Shown here one piece after another: positions 17,075 through 26,835 of a stretch of 64,000 bases of DNA. The notes beneath the pieces were generated by a model that saw only the letters and a list, made by a program, of their open reading frames with translations, did no database searches and was not told where the DNA came from. The translations under genes and the position numbers were made by a program. The DNA comes from a bacterium ADurb.Bin243 (GTDB lineage Bacteria > Muiribacteriota > UBA9980): contig MWBZ01000011.1 of the NCBI GenBank assembly GCA_002069765.1, positions 1 to 64,000 of the forward strand, given 5' to 3'. Position 1 is the first letter of the stretch; each line of letters starts with the position of its first letter.

Positions 17075-19252
17075 ATGAGCGATAACAACGAAATAACAAC
17101 CCGGTTGAATTCCGCGGGCGATAATCAGCCCGATAACCCTTCGGCAGGAGAGCCTGCAAGCCGCAAGCTCTTGCAGTTTACCGCAAAATCAAGCATAACG
17201 AAAAAATTGATACTTTACATAACTCTTTTGATTTTCGGAATTATCGCGGCCACTTCGGTTTATATCTCGCGCCAGCAGGAAATCCTGCTTATCAATAAAA
17301 TGATCGAAAAAGCCGAATATTTGAATAAACTTCTGCTCGTAAGCTTCAGCGAAGCCATACTTTCAAATCAGATCACCACGCTGCAATATTCGGTAGAAGA
17401 CGTAAAGCGCAACGACGGCGACGTCATGTTCTGCGAAGTTTACGATCTGGACATCCGCTGCATAGCCTCTTCGACCGAAGCCAACCGCGGCGCGATAAAG
17501 CCTTCGGGAGGCGAAGATAAAGCTTCATACGAGCTCATCATGAACTCTATAAAAACCGCCTCCACCATGAGAAATTTCATCTCCAACAGGCAGTATTTCG
17601 AGGTGGCCGTGCCGCTGGTCATAAGCAAAACCGTCAGGGGCAGCCTTATAGTAAGGTACTCTCTGAAAAAAGTCCACGAAGAGATAATGAACTCTTACAT
17701 TCACTCCGTTTTAATCTGCGTAATAGCTATTATCATAGGATGGCTCATATCCATATTCATGAGCCGCAAAATAACCACTCCCATATACGATCTTGCGCGC
17801 GGCGCCAATGAAATCCTTAACGGCAATTACGATTATAAGATAACTAAAATATCCGACGACGAAACCGGAATAATATCCACGGCGTTCAACTCCGTAACCG
17901 GCGCGCTTACCCTGAAAATAAAAGAGCTCAAGGAATATTCCGAAAATCTCGCCCGCACCAACGCGGAGCTCGATAAGAAGATCGGCGAAATGAAATCGCT
18001 TCAGGACCTGGGAAAAGTTATCAGCTCGATATTCAATCTCGAAGAGCTTTTGCGCGCTATAATCCAGAACGCCACGATAGTCATGAAAAGCCGCCGCTGC
18101 TCTATAATATTAGTCAACGACAAAACCGGCGACCTCTATATAAAAGTGGCTAAAGGCATGGACGAGGCCAACGATTTCACCGAAAACATAAAGCTCAAAA
18201 CGGGCGGCCTCATAACCGACTACTGCATAAAGCAAAAGCAGTCGCTTCTGGTGACCGATGTAGAAAACGACGACCGTTTCCCTGAATCAAAAGACGCCAA
18301 ATATAAAACCAAATCGTTCATAGCCGTTCCGCTGGTAATAAACGACAGGGTCATCGGCATGATATCCATAACGGAAAAATACAACGCTGAAATTTACAAC
18401 AGCTCAGATCTTCAACTGCTGCAGATTTTCGCCAATCAGGCCGTTATCGCCATAGAAAACGCCCGCCTCTACGAACGCCTTGTCGTGCGCGAAAAGCTCG
18501 AGCGCGAGCTCGAAATAGCTCATAACATACAGATGAGCATGATGCCGCAGAAATATCCCGACATAAAAGGTATATCCATAGCCGGAGTGGCCATCCCGGC
18601 CAAGGAAGTGGGCGGCGACTATTACGATTTTCTGCCCATATCCGAAGCTAAAGTGGGAATAACCATAGGCGACGTATCGGGAAAAGGAGTTCCGGCCGCC
18701 CTTATGATGGTTATGATACATTCCATCCTCAGGGCAAAAGTGATGAGCGACCACAATCCCAAAGATATCGTGCTGGAGCTCAACAAATTCATGCTAAACG
18801 AGCTGGAACCCCGCATGTTCATAACACTTTTCTATATGATTCTCGACGTGGACAATAAAAAGCTTAAATACACCAATGCCGGGCACAATTATCCCATGGT
18901 ATTCCATGCGGACAACACCGAAGTGGATTCGCTCAAAGACGGCGGCCTGCTGCTTGGCGTTTTCGAAGCGCCGCAGTACGACGAAGGCGAGTACCAGCTT
19001 GCTTCGGGCGACGTCGTGGTGATGTACACCGACGGAATAGTGGAGGCCATGAACGATAAAGACGAAATGTACGGCTACGAACAGTTCTGCGAGTTCGTGC
19101 ACGGCATAAAGCATAAAAAAGCCGATGAAATAAAAGAAGATATCCTTCAGGAAATGAGACGGTTCATGGGTGAAGCCCCCCAGTACGACGATCTCACGCT
19201 TATAGTCGTAAAATTAGAAAAAGAATCGGATCATATCAAATCAGAAATATAA
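17075..19252 (+). CDS. Membrane HAMP-GAF-SpoIIE protein phosphatase
   Basis: A membrane receptor-type PP2C/SpoIIE serine phosphatase, probably acting on an anti-sigma-factor antagonist or similar STAS-type partner. Order: N-terminal polar tail, transmembrane helix (about 45-65), extracytoplasmic sensor of about 140 residues, second helix (about 210-230), HAMP (about 230-285), short coiled coil, GAF domain (about 310-470), linker ERELEIAHNIQMSMMP, then SpoIIE phosphatase. Metal and catalytic motifs: KEVGGDYYDF, GDVSGKGVPAALMM, YTDGIVEA and YDDLTLIVVK. GAGGA precedes the ATG. No anti-sigma kinase or antagonist gene is visible here. The gene ends three bases before the opposing PH-like gene. Confidence 0.92.
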   Translation: MSDNNEITTRLNSAGDNQPDNPSAGEPASRKLLQFTAKSSITKKLILYITLLIFGIIAATSVYISRQQEILLINKMIEKAEYLNKLLLVSFSEAILSNQITTLQYSVEDVKRNDGDVMFCEVYDLDIRCIASSTEANRGAIKPSGGEDKASYELIMNSIKTASTMRNFISNRQYFEVAVPLVISKTVRGSLIVRYSLKKVHEEIMNSYIHSVLICVIAIIIGWLISIFMSRKITTPIYDLARGANEILNGNYDYKITKISDDETGIISTAFNSVTGALTLKIKELKEYSENLARTNAELDKKIGEMKSLQDLGKVISSIFNLEELLRAIIQNATIVMKSRRCSIILVNDKTGDLYIKVAKGMDEANDFTENIKLKTGGLITDYCIKQKQSLLVTDVENDDRFPESKDAKYKTKSFIAVPLVINDRVIGMISITEKYNAEIYNSSDLQLLQIFANQAVIAIENARLYERLVVREKLERELEIAHNIQMSMMPQKYPDIKGISIAGVAIPAKEVGGDYYDFLPISEAKVGITIGDVSGKGVPAALMMVMIHSILRAKVMSDHNPKDIVLELNKFMLNELEPRMFITLFYMILDVDNKKLKYTNAGHNYPMVFHADNTEVDSLKDGGLLLGVFEAPQYDEGEYQLASGDVVVMYTDGIVEAMNDKDEMYGYEQFCEFVHGIKHKKADEIKEDILQEMRRFMGEAPQYDDLTLIVVKLEKESDHIKSEI

Positions 19253-19255
19253 ATC

Positions 19256-19930
19256 TTAAGCGGACGGCTTGACGCCGTTATCGACCACTTTTACTTCGGT
19301 TCGCGATAATATATCGTCGAGCGCGGCGAATTTGCGCTTTATGAAAGGCACGTTCTCGAGCACCACGGGCTCTTTTTCGCCGGCAATAAAAAGCTTCAAT
19401 TTTCCGGAACGCAAAAGAAGGCTTTCAAAAACGTCGTTTATCGACTGCTCGTAACGAAGAGACGGCGCGGGATATCGTTTTACATCGGCAAAAAAGCCGC
19501 TGTGAAGTATAAGCTCGTTGGAAGTGATCTCGCAATATTCGAAACGGGCCTCTATAAGGATTAAAATAAAGGCGCCCGCGAAGGTGAAAGTCATAAACGC
19601 GTAAAAATCGGCGCTCATTGTAAGGTCTATTTCCGCCAGAAGCGAAAGCAGGCGAGCGAAAAGGCCCGGATATATACCTTTAAGCCACAGGCCGCAGAAT
19701 ATAAGTGTAGTGAAACCTATCATCATGTTTATAAAAAGGTTTTTCGTGAATTCTACGGCCACCACCAGAAAATTAAAGCCGAATGTGAGGCAGAAAACGG
19801 CACCCGCGAGTTTATCCGCCGCAAAACCGGCGTTCACCGATATCATTATGAATAACGCGACTAAAAACGTTGGATAAAAAAATACGGCTTTAGGATATTG
19901 CCTGATTATAACCTTTTCTTTGGATTGCAT
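19256..19930 (-). CDS. Membrane protein with bacterial PH-like C-terminal domain
   Basis: A 224-residue protein with about four hydrophobic segments in the first 130 residues. A soluble C-terminal region follows (EYCEITSNELILHSGFFADVKRY in parts, about 135-200) that has the look of a bacterial PH/YdbS-YdbT domain with its "reads as beta strands, switches at a Gly" pattern. Function is unknown. It has a strong GGAAGAGG ribosome site and follows the LOG gene by 30 bases, so it is likely the last gene of the long minus-strand operon. Identification of the domain is tentative. Confidence 0.65.
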   Translation of the reverse strand: MQSKEKVIIRQYPKAVFFYPTFLVALFIMISVNAGFAADKLAGAVFCLTFGFNFLVVAVEFTKNLFINMMIGFTTLIFCGLWLKGIYPGLFARLLSLLAEIDLTMSADFYAFMTFTFAGAFILILIEARFEYCEITSNELILHSGFFADVKRYPAPSLRYEQSINDVFESLLLRSGKLKLFIAGEKEPVVLENVPFIKRKFAALDDILSRTEVKVVDNGVKPSA

Positions 19931-19960
19931 AAAAACCTCTTCCGCCGAAAATTTTAATTG

Positions 19961-21001
19961 TTAAAACTTATTGATTTCGTCTATCAGCATTCTCAATTTT
20001 CCGTAATTTCTGCGGTTGAAATTAAAGACCAGGCGGGGCATAGCGGCGAGATCCGTTTCGTTTTCCTCTTCCGCGAGCGCTCCGGACTGGCTTATAGAGC
20101 CGTTTACCACGATAGATGCGAACTTTTCGTTCAACGCGGCAAGAGCCGTTTCCGGCAGCTTGCGCTGCATTCTGATAGACAGCAGCTCGCCGACGAACCT
20201 GAGCGAATGATAGTTTTTATAAAAATTGCACACTTCTTCGACGGCTTCGTCCGCGCTGTAAACTATTCTGTAAAGCGCCAGGTCTTCTTCGGAAACCAGG
20301 CCCTCGCCGAGCATTTCAGTCTTTATAAAATCGTCGAGCTTTTTCCAGTAAGTGCCGCCGGCCGGCTCTAACATTACGACGGGAAGCGGATTGCTCTTTC
20401 CGGTTTGAAGCAGTGTGAGCAGCTCGAAGCCTTCGTCGAGAGTGCCGACGCCGCCGTGGCAGAGCACTATTGCGTTAGTTTCCTTGGCGAAAGCTAGTTT
20501 TCTTGCGAAAAAATATTTGAATTTCAATACTTTGTCTTTTGCTATATGCGGATTTGGCTCGTATTCGAAAGGAAGCCGTATCGAAACGCCGAAGCTTTTA
20601 TCGGGGCCGGCGCCTTCGTTGCCGGCCTGCATGATTCCAGGACCGGCGCCGGTTATGATCATGTATCCGAGTTTAGCTATTTTACTCGAAAATTCGCGCG
20701 CTATTTTATAATTAGGGTTTTCCGGCCTGGTACGCGCGGAACCGAATACCGACACTTTTTTGACGCCGCGATATTTTGAAAACATCATGAAAGCCTTATA
20801 TACTTCCTTGAGCGAAGAATTAAGGATTTTAAGGTCAAGCCTGCTTATCTGCGGATTGAGCAGCTTGAAGCCCGTGACTATTATCTCGCGCGCTATGTCT
20901 ATATTTTCGCCGGAAGCGAATTCGTCGACCAGCTCGCCTATTTTTTTATCGAGTAATTCGTTGCCGCTCGAATATACCCGATTCGTAATTTTTTCTTTCA
21001 T
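19961..21001 (-). CDS. LOG-family Rossmann protein with an atypical active-site loop
   Basis: Member of the LOG/TIGR00730 family (cytokinin riboside 5'-monophosphate phosphoribohydrolase and related nucleotide hydrolases, once misnamed lysine decarboxylases). Seen: VFGSARTRPENPNY (about 86-97), ITGAGPGIMQAGNEGA and CHGGVGTLDEGFE at 181-193. The usual signature is PGGxGTxxE; here His replaces Pro, while Gly-Gly, Thr and Glu190 are kept. Extra N-terminal (about 80 residues, helical) and C-terminal (about 100 residues) parts resemble the longer type II LOG proteins. It has a GGGGAG ribosome site and follows truB by 16 bases in the same direction. Confidence 0.85.
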   Translation of the reverse strand: MKEKITNRVYSSGNELLDKKIGELVDEFASGENIDIAREIIVTGFKLLNPQISRLDLKILNSSLKEVYKAFMMFSKYRGVKKVSVFGSARTRPENPNYKIAREFSSKIAKLGYMIITGAGPGIMQAGNEGAGPDKSFGVSIRLPFEYEPNPHIAKDKVLKFKYFFARKLAFAKETNAIVLCHGGVGTLDEGFELLTLLQTGKSNPLPVVMLEPAGGTYWKKLDDFIKTEMLGEGLVSEEDLALYRIVYSADEAVEEVCNFYKNYHSLRFVGELLSIRMQRKLPETALAALNEKFASIVVNGSISQSGALAEEENETDLAAMPRLVFNFNRRNYGKLRMLIDEINKF

Positions 21002-21017
21002 TTATAGCAACTCCCCG

Positions 21018-21782
21018 TCAGCGAATATTTTTAATCAAATCTTCGATATTTTCACAATTTATACCGTTAAAATCAAAGGCCGATTCAACTTTTATAGGGC
21101 CGATTACCGTCCTTCTGAGGGCGCTCATGTGCGCCGGAACACCTATAAGGGATCCGATATCGCGGCACAGCGACCTTATGTAAGTGCCTTTAGAACAGCT
21201 GACCCTGTATCTGAACCTGAAACCTTCGAGCCCGGCGTCGTAAACAGGCTTTTCATCCATGGCTTCTATCGAATAAATTACGCACCTTCGTTTTTCGCGC
21301 TCTACCGTTATTTTATTTCGAGCCAGTTTATAAAGCGGAAGACCGTCTTTTTTTATGGCCGAAAACATGGGTGGTTCCTGCATTATTTCGCCTTTAAAAG
21401 AAACGAGCGCTTCATAAAGACGGCGAAGGCTGGCCGCGTCGCCGTAATAACCGGCGTCCATAGGCATTTTTTCTATAATTTCACCGGTCGCGTCGTACGA
21501 ATCGGTAGAGCATCCTATGAAAAGCTCGGCTTCGTAAGTTTTATCCATATTCAAAAATTCGGCCGATTTTTTAGTGCCGCCGTTTATAAGCGTAATTACA
21601 AGCCCGGACGCTATAGGATCGAGCGTTCCGGCGTGCCCTATTTTTTTGAGTTCGCCGGCCCTGGCGCTTTTTTTAAAAGCCGCCTTTATCCTTCTGATGA
21701 TATCGAAAGAGGTGACGCCCGTGATTTTATCTACGGGCAGAATTCCGCTGCGTATAATATCGGTAGGATTCATATCCGCCAT
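21018..21782 (-). CDS. truB: tRNA pseudouridine(55) synthase
   Basis: TruB converts uridine 55 of tRNA T-loops to pseudouridine. The N-terminal GILPVDKITGVTSFD and the catalytic loop GHAGTLDPIASGL (D55 nucleophile) are diagnostic; RVSCSKGTYIRSLCRDIG follows. Length (254) suggests a minimal form without a full PUA domain. It sits between nrnA and the LOG gene in the translation operon, with about 10 bases to nrnA. The start ATG 21782 has a modest site; ATG 21773 is possible. Confidence 0.93.
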   Translation of the reverse strand: MADMNPTDIIRSGILPVDKITGVTSFDIIRRIKAAFKKSARAGELKKIGHAGTLDPIASGLVITLINGGTKKSAEFLNMDKTYEAELFIGCSTDSYDATGEIIEKMPMDAGYYGDAASLRRLYEALVSFKGEIMQEPPMFSAIKKDGLPLYKLARNKITVEREKRRCVIYSIEAMDEKPVYDAGLEGFRFRYRVSCSKGTYIRSLCRDIGSLIGVPAHMSALRRTVIGPIKVESAFDFNGINCENIEDLIKNIR

Positions 21783-21792
21783 AAATTACCGC

Positions 21793-22794
21793 TTAATTCT
21801 TTACGTATTCGCGGATATAGTCGCGGAATTCGAAAATCACTTTATTGACCGCCTCGTCGAGCGGCGCGTCGAGAACCATTCCGGCGGCTTTTTTGTGGCC
21901 GCCGCCCTGGTACTTGAGGGCGAATTTCTGAACGTCCACGCTGTTTCTGGCGCGAAGGCTGAGTTTTATTTTTCCGTCGTGAAGATCGCGGAATAAAATG
22001 GCGACCTCGACGGTTTCAATGGAAGTGATGTTGTTTATCACATTTTCCAGATCGTCGGAATTGGCGCCGCACTCGTCGATAACTTCTTTGGTGGCGGTTA
22101 TCCAGCCTATTTTTCCGCTCGGGTCGAATTTTAAAGTGGAAAGCACCTTGCCCATAAGCACGATCTTGGCCGCGCGGTTTGAAAAATAAACCTTCTGCGA
22201 TATTTTTTCGGGGCCGGCGCCTGCTTCAATAAGTTCTGAAACGGCTCTCATAGCCGAAGAAGTGGTGTTCTGAAACTGGAACCCTCCCGTATCGGTCATG
22301 ATGCCTACATATAAAGCTTCTGCGATTTCAGGCGTGATTTTAACGCCCATATCGACTAGAAGGTTGTATATTATTTCTGCCGTGGAAGAATACGATGAAT
22401 CCACGAAACTTATATCGCCGCAGTTTTCGGTTTTTACGTGATGGTCTATGTTGAGCACAAGGCCGGTGAATTTTCTGATATCAACCGATTCGCCTACCCT
22501 TTTGAGGCTTCCGACGTCAAGGACTATGGCGCAGTCGAATTTAGGCCTTTCTTCTTCGAGTTTTTCAAAGCCGTATATTTTATCGGTGCATGATAAGAAT
22601 TTATATATATGCGGCACCGGCGATACCAGCGCCATAGTAACCGTTTTTCCGAGCTGCGAAAGCCCCATGCCCAGCGAAACTATAGAAGCTATATTATCGC
22701 CGTCGGGATTTATATGCGAAGTTATGAGTATGTGATCGAGCGCTTTTAATTTTTCGGCTATTTTTAAGTATTTTTCATCCGCGATCCTTGCCAT
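21793..22794 (-). CDS. nrnA: DHH/DHHA1 phosphoesterase, NrnA-like
   Basis: NrnA degrades short oligoribonucleotides and dephosphorylates pAp. The DHH domain shows ITSHINPDGDNIAS (metal aspartates 31 and 33), VLDVGS and NIDHHVKTE; the C-terminal DHHA1 half ends with a GGGHKKAAG motif. At 333 residues it is full length. The rbfA-nrnA-truB order is the classic arrangement in many bacteria. The ATG lies five bases after rbfA's stop, so translation is probably coupled. Confidence 0.9.
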   Translation of the reverse strand: MARIADEKYLKIAEKLKALDHILITSHINPDGDNIASIVSLGMGLSQLGKTVTMALVSPVPHIYKFLSCTDKIYGFEKLEEERPKFDCAIVLDVGSLKRVGESVDIRKFTGLVLNIDHHVKTENCGDISFVDSSYSSTAEIIYNLLVDMGVKITPEIAEALYVGIMTDTGGFQFQNTTSSAMRAVSELIEAGAGPEKISQKVYFSNRAAKIVLMGKVLSTLKFDPSGKIGWITATKEVIDECGANSDDLENVINNITSIETVEVAILFRDLHDGKIKLSLRARNSVDVQKFALKYQGGGHKKAAGMVLDAPLDEAVNKVIFEFRDYIREYVKN

Positions 22795-22799
22795 AAAAC

Positions 22800-23204
22800 T
22801 TATTTATCGCTCTCTTTCTTTTCGTTTTGTCCGTCCTGCGGCTCAACCGGGGCGGCCTTTTTTTCGTCTTCTATCTTTTTGAGAATACCGTAAATGCGTT
22901 CGGCGTTATCGAAAGTTTCGTCCAGAAAAAACTTCAGCGTAGGAATATAGCGCATGGTAAGTCTCGACTTGAGCTTTACGCGTATGAAATTAGCCGCGTC
23001 GTTAAGCGCTTTTCCGGTAGTTTCCTCTTTTTTCTTATCGCCGACAACGCTGTAGTAAATCTTGGCGTTTTGAAGGTCTTTTGAGACTTTCGCGTCGGTA
23101 ATGGTCACGAACTCCGATATGCGCGGGTCCTTGACTTCGTTTTTAATTATATTCGACAATTCGCGAATCAGCAGTTCGCTGACGCGTTCAACTCTATGTT
23201 CCAT
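22800..23204 (-). CDS. rbfA: Ribosome-binding factor A
   Basis: A small KH-fold protein that binds 30S precursors and helps 16S rRNA 5'-end maturation. Typical sequence: N-terminal RVSELLIRELSNIIKNEVKDPRI, then VTITDAKVSKDLQNAKIYYSV, and a core ending PTLKFFLDETFDNAERI. A charged tail rich in Glu and Lys ends the protein. It has an AAGGA site and lies 47 bases downstream of infB, its usual neighbour. Confidence 0.93.
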   Translation of the reverse strand: MEHRVERVSELLIRELSNIIKNEVKDPRISEFVTITDAKVSKDLQNAKIYYSVVGDKKKEETTGKALNDAANFIRVKLKSRLTMRYIPTLKFFLDETFDNAERIYGILKKIEDEKKAAPVEPQDGQNEKKESDK

Positions 23205-23251
23205 AATGCCGTTCCTTATCTAAATTGCCGTTCACCGGACATTTAAAACTG

Positions 23252-25629
23252 CTATCTTCTGTTTTCTTTAGACTGCGCCTGGCCTGACATTTCAGAAGGC
23301 TTTACTTCCTGCATTTCGAACGCTTCGAGTATGTCGCCTTCTTTTATATCGTTGAACTTATCCATGCCTATGCCGCATTCAAGGCCGTTGGTGACTTCCT
23401 TCGCGTCATCTTTGAAACGCTTGAGCGACTTGAGCTTGCCTTCGTAAATTTCTATGCCGTCGCGCACTACCCTTATGGTGGCGTCTCTCGTTATCTTTCC
23501 GTCTTTGACCTGGCATCCGCCTATAGTGCCTATATGCGAGATCTTGAATACCTGCCGGACTTCAGCGCGGCCTAAAACGACTTCTTTATAGGTAGGATCG
23601 TACATGCCGACCATAGCCTGCTGTATCTGGTCTATGGCGTCGTATATTATGCGGTAAACCTTGACGTCTACTTTTTCGGTTTCGGCGAGCTTTTCCGCGA
23701 GGGCGGAAGGCCTTACTCTGAAGCCTATGATAAGGGCGTTCGAAGCAGCCGCGAGCAGTATGTCGTTTTCGGTTATGGCGCCAACGTTGTTGTGTATGAC
23801 GTTGACCCTTACTTTGTCGTTGGATAATTTTTTAAGGGAATCCGAAAGCGCGATTATGGAACCGGCTACGTCGCCTTTTATAATGATATTAAGGTCTTTG
23901 ACTTTGCCGTTCTGTATTTCGGAGAACAATTCGGAAAGCGAAATATGCTTTTTGAGCTTCATGCGTTCTTCGCGCATAGCTATCTGGCGGTGGGTTGCGA
24001 TTTCACGCGCCACTTTTTCGGAAGTGACGACTTTAAGCTTGTCGCCGGCCTGCGGAACTTCGTCGAGGCCGGTAATTTCGACCGGCGTAGAAGGGATCGC
24101 TCTGGCCATTTTCTCTCCGCGGGCGTTGGCCATGCTTCTAACCTTGCCGCATGTGCAGCCTACTATCACGGGATCGCCTACCTGCAGAGTGCCTTTCTGG
24201 ATCAATATGGTAGCCACGGGGCCGAAACCCTTGTCGAGCCTTGATTCAATAACCGCTCCTACGGCCTTTCTTGTGGGATCGGCTTTGAGCGAGCGCATTT
24301 CGGATACGAGAAGGATCATTTCAAGCAGGCCGTCTATATTGATGCGCTGCTTGGCCGAAACTTCAACGCAAACGGTGTCGCCGCCCCAGTCTTCGGGCAC
24401 GAGGCCGTGCTCGGCGAGCTGTTTTTTAACGTTGTCTATATTGGCGCCGGGTTTGTCTATTTTGTTTATGGCCACTATTATGGGTATTTCAGCCGCTATA
24501 GCGTGGTCGATAGCTTCTATCGTCTGGGGCTGGACGCCGTCGTCCGCCGAAACTACCAGAATGGCGATATCGGTGACTTTAGAGCCGTGGGCGCGCATCT
24601 GAGTGAACGCTTCGTGGCCCGGAGTATCGAGAAAGGTTATCCTCTGGCCGGAGCCGGGAAGATCTACCTGATAAGCGCCTATATGCTGCGTAATGCCGCC
24701 GTCTTCGCTTTCTACCACGTTGGTTTTGCGGATGGCGTCGAGAAGAGACGTTTTACCGTGATCGACATGGCCCATGATAGTTACTATAGGCGGCCTGGGA
24801 ACCATTTTTGAATGGTCGTCGGCCTCTTCGGCCATCTGGCTTTCGGCTTCAGCCGTAAGCACTTTAACCGTATATTTATATTCTTCGGCTATTTTTATTA
24901 CCACTTCGAGCGGCAGCCTCTGGTTGACGTTCATTATGCCGAAATTCATGAGCTTTTTGATTACGTCTATACGCTGCAGCTTGAAAAGGTCGCATACTTC
25001 CTTTACGGAAAGCGGGCCTTCTATGGTAACCACTTTAGATTCGTCTACGGGAGGCGGAACTACGGTTTTCGGCTGTTCTTTTTCGGCCGGCTTTCTTTCT
25101 TCGAAATTTTTTACTTCGGCGGGTTTTACCTGCGGCTGGATTTCCGGCTGCTTCTGCGCCGTCTGCTGCTGAGGCTGAACGGGCCTTTCGGGCGCCGTTT
25201 CTTTATGCGCCGCCGGCGGCGTATGCTGCTTTTGCGGAGCCTGCTGAACGGGCGGCTCCGGACGTTTTACCTGCGGCTGAACATGCTGCTGAGGCTTTAC
25301 GGGCTCCGTTTTTTTCTGCTCGGGCTGCCTTGCCGGTTCGACCGGCTTTACCGCAGGCTTTACAGGTTCCGCCTTAATTTCGGCGGGTTTAACTTCTACG
25401 GGCTTGACCCCTCTTTTTTCACTTCCACGGGTTTCACGGCTTCTTTTTTTACTTCGGCCGCGCCGCCCTGCTCTTTTTTTAAATAATTTTCGAACGCCTC
25501 CACCATGTCGTTATCGATGGCCTTGAAATGCGATTTTACATCAAAGCCGAGGCTATTTAAGACGTCCATAACTTTTTTGCTGGGTATATTTTTTTCTTTC
25601 GAATAATCGTAAATTCTTTTGTTACTCAA
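23252..25629 (-). CDS. infB: Translation initiation factor IF-2, interrupted by an apparent frameshift
   Basis: IF-2 is the GTPase that brings initiator tRNA to the 30S subunit. The G domain has GHVDHGKT (G1), DTPGHE (G3) and NKIDKP (G4), followed by domains II-IV. As read, the gene is in two frames. The N-terminal IF2N part starts at TTG 25629 after a perfect AAGGAGGTGA site and stops at 25396. The body (open from about 25418 down to 23252) continues in the -1 frame. The joint lies around 25408-25419, next to runs of six A and four G on the coding strand. One missing base there would restore a continuous protein of about 790 residues with the usual Lys/Pro/Gln-rich linker. Since infB is essential, a sequence error or recoding is more likely than loss. 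ATG 25033 could serve as an internal start for a short form. Confidence 0.88.
25396..25629 (-). CDS. infB: IF-2 N-terminal fragment as read (IF2N domain)
   Basis: The 77-residue frame that contains the IF2N domain (IYDYSKEKNIPSKKVMDVLN, then LGFDVKSHFKAIDNDMVEAF) and the beginning of the Lys/Val/Glu linker. It ends at TAG 25398-25396 just after the suspected frameshift. It starts with TTG preceded by a consensus Shine-Dalgarno sequence, 14 bases after the stop of nusA. It should be read together with the body at 23252-25418 as one gene. Confidence 0.8.
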   Translation of the reverse strand: MSNKRIYDYSKEKNIPSKKVMDVLNSLGFDVKSHFKAIDNDMVEAFENYLKKEQGGAAEVKKEAVKPVEVKKEGSSP

Positions 25630-25643
25630 ATAAGCTCACCTCC

Positions 25644-26804
25644 TTAAAGGTTTTCATTTTCTGAATTGTTGTCGGTTTCTTTATCGTTTTGCGTATCCGT
25701 TCCGGCGCTTTCAGCGGCGGCGGCCACGCCCATAGCGGCGGTTCCGTCCATAACTTTATTGAGATGCTCCTTGTACTGCGATTCGCTCTTTATGTCTATT
25801 TTATATTTAGTGAGCTGGGCCGCGAGACGGACGTTCTGGCCGTCTTTGCCTATGGCGAGCGAAAGCTGGGTGTCGGGAACGACTACTAAAAAGCCTTTTC
25901 CGCCTTCAATGGGGTTTGCCGATATAACTTTAGCCGGCGACAGCGCGTTGGAGCAATATACCGACGCGTCTTCGTCCCAGCGGATTATGTCTATTTTTTC
26001 GCCCATAAGTTCGGAAACTATTTCTTTAATGCGCGAGCCCTTAAGACCGACGCAGGCGCCGATGGGGTCTATTTTTTTGTCGCTGCATGCGACGGATATT
26101 TTAGAACGCGAGCCGGCTTCTCTTACAGAAGCTTTTATTTTAACTATGCCTTCGTTTATTTCGGGGATATAATACCTGAAAAGGCCTTCTAAAAAGTCGC
26201 TGGAGGCCCTGGTAACTATTATCTCGAGCCCCTTGACGTCCTTGCGGACTTCTGAAACGCAAACTTTAACCGGGTTTCCAACTTTAAATATCTCGCGGCC
26301 GATCTGCTCTTTTTCGGGCAGAGTAGCTTCGAGCTTGCCGAGCGATATTAAAACCTTTTTCTTTTCTATTTTCTGAACGTTGCCGGTGACTAAAATCCCT
26401 TTTTTCTTCATATATTCTTCGAACTGGATTTCGCGTTCGGCTTCTTTGAATTTCTGCATTACGACCTGTTTAACGGTCTGGGCGGCTATCCTGCCTATAT
26501 CTTCGGGCGGAATTTCTACTTCGAGGGTTTCGTTTATTTCGGCGTCGGCTTTTATTTTTCTGGCTTCGCTGATGGTGATGCCGTTACGCTGCAGTATGCC
26601 GTCTTCGGTGATCATTCTGCACCAGTAAACTTTGATGTCTTTCTTTTCTTCGTCTATTACGACTTTAAGGTCTTTAGAAGAGCCTAATTTTTTGCGATAA
26701 GCGGTAATTAAAGCCTGCTGGATAGCCGAATAAATAATGTCTTTGGCTATTCCCTTTTCATCGATTATCTGCTTTATCGCCACGAAAAATTCGTTGGGTT
26801 TCAT
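25644..26804 (-). CDS. nusA: Transcription termination/antitermination factor NusA
   Basis: NusA binds RNA polymerase and nascent RNA, modulating pausing and termination. Domains in order: N-terminal RNAP-binding domain (1-125; begins NEFFVAIKQIIDEKGIAKD), S1 domain (about 130-200), then two KH domains (about 225-345; ACVGLKGSRIKEIVSEL, then AIGKDGQNVRLAAQLT). The protein ends soon after KH2 with a Gly/Ala/Asp/Asn tail, so the acidic repeats of the enterobacterial form are absent, as in most bacteria. AAGGAGG five bases before the ATG. Operon order rimP-nusA-infB is standard. Confidence 0.95.
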   Translation of the reverse strand: MKPNEFFVAIKQIIDEKGIAKDIIYSAIQQALITAYRKKLGSSKDLKVVIDEEKKDIKVYWCRMITEDGILQRNGITISEARKIKADAEINETLEVEIPPEDIGRIAAQTVKQVVMQKFKEAEREIQFEEYMKKKGILVTGNVQKIEKKKVLISLGKLEATLPEKEQIGREIFKVGNPVKVCVSEVRKDVKGLEIIVTRASSDFLEGLFRYYIPEINEGIVKIKASVREAGSRSKISVACSDKKIDPIGACVGLKGSRIKEIVSELMGEKIDIIRWDEDASVYCSNALSPAKVISANPIEGGKGFLVVVPDTQLSLAIGKDGQNVRLAAQLTKYKIDIKSESQYKEHLNKVMDGTAAMGVAAAAESAGTDTQNDKETDNNSENENL

Positions 26805-26835
26805 CGGGGCCTCCTTGTAATTTTATATTTTATAA

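Noticed and set aside
20760-21848. A 362-codon open frame on the plus strand across the LOG and truB genes
   Set aside because: It is antisense to two well-identified genes that have ribosome sites, motifs and operon context. Its translation is low-complexity and unlike a protein family.
23661-24602. A 313-codon plus-strand frame inside infB
   Set aside because: It is the antisense shadow of the IF-2 G domain and has no ribosome site of its own.
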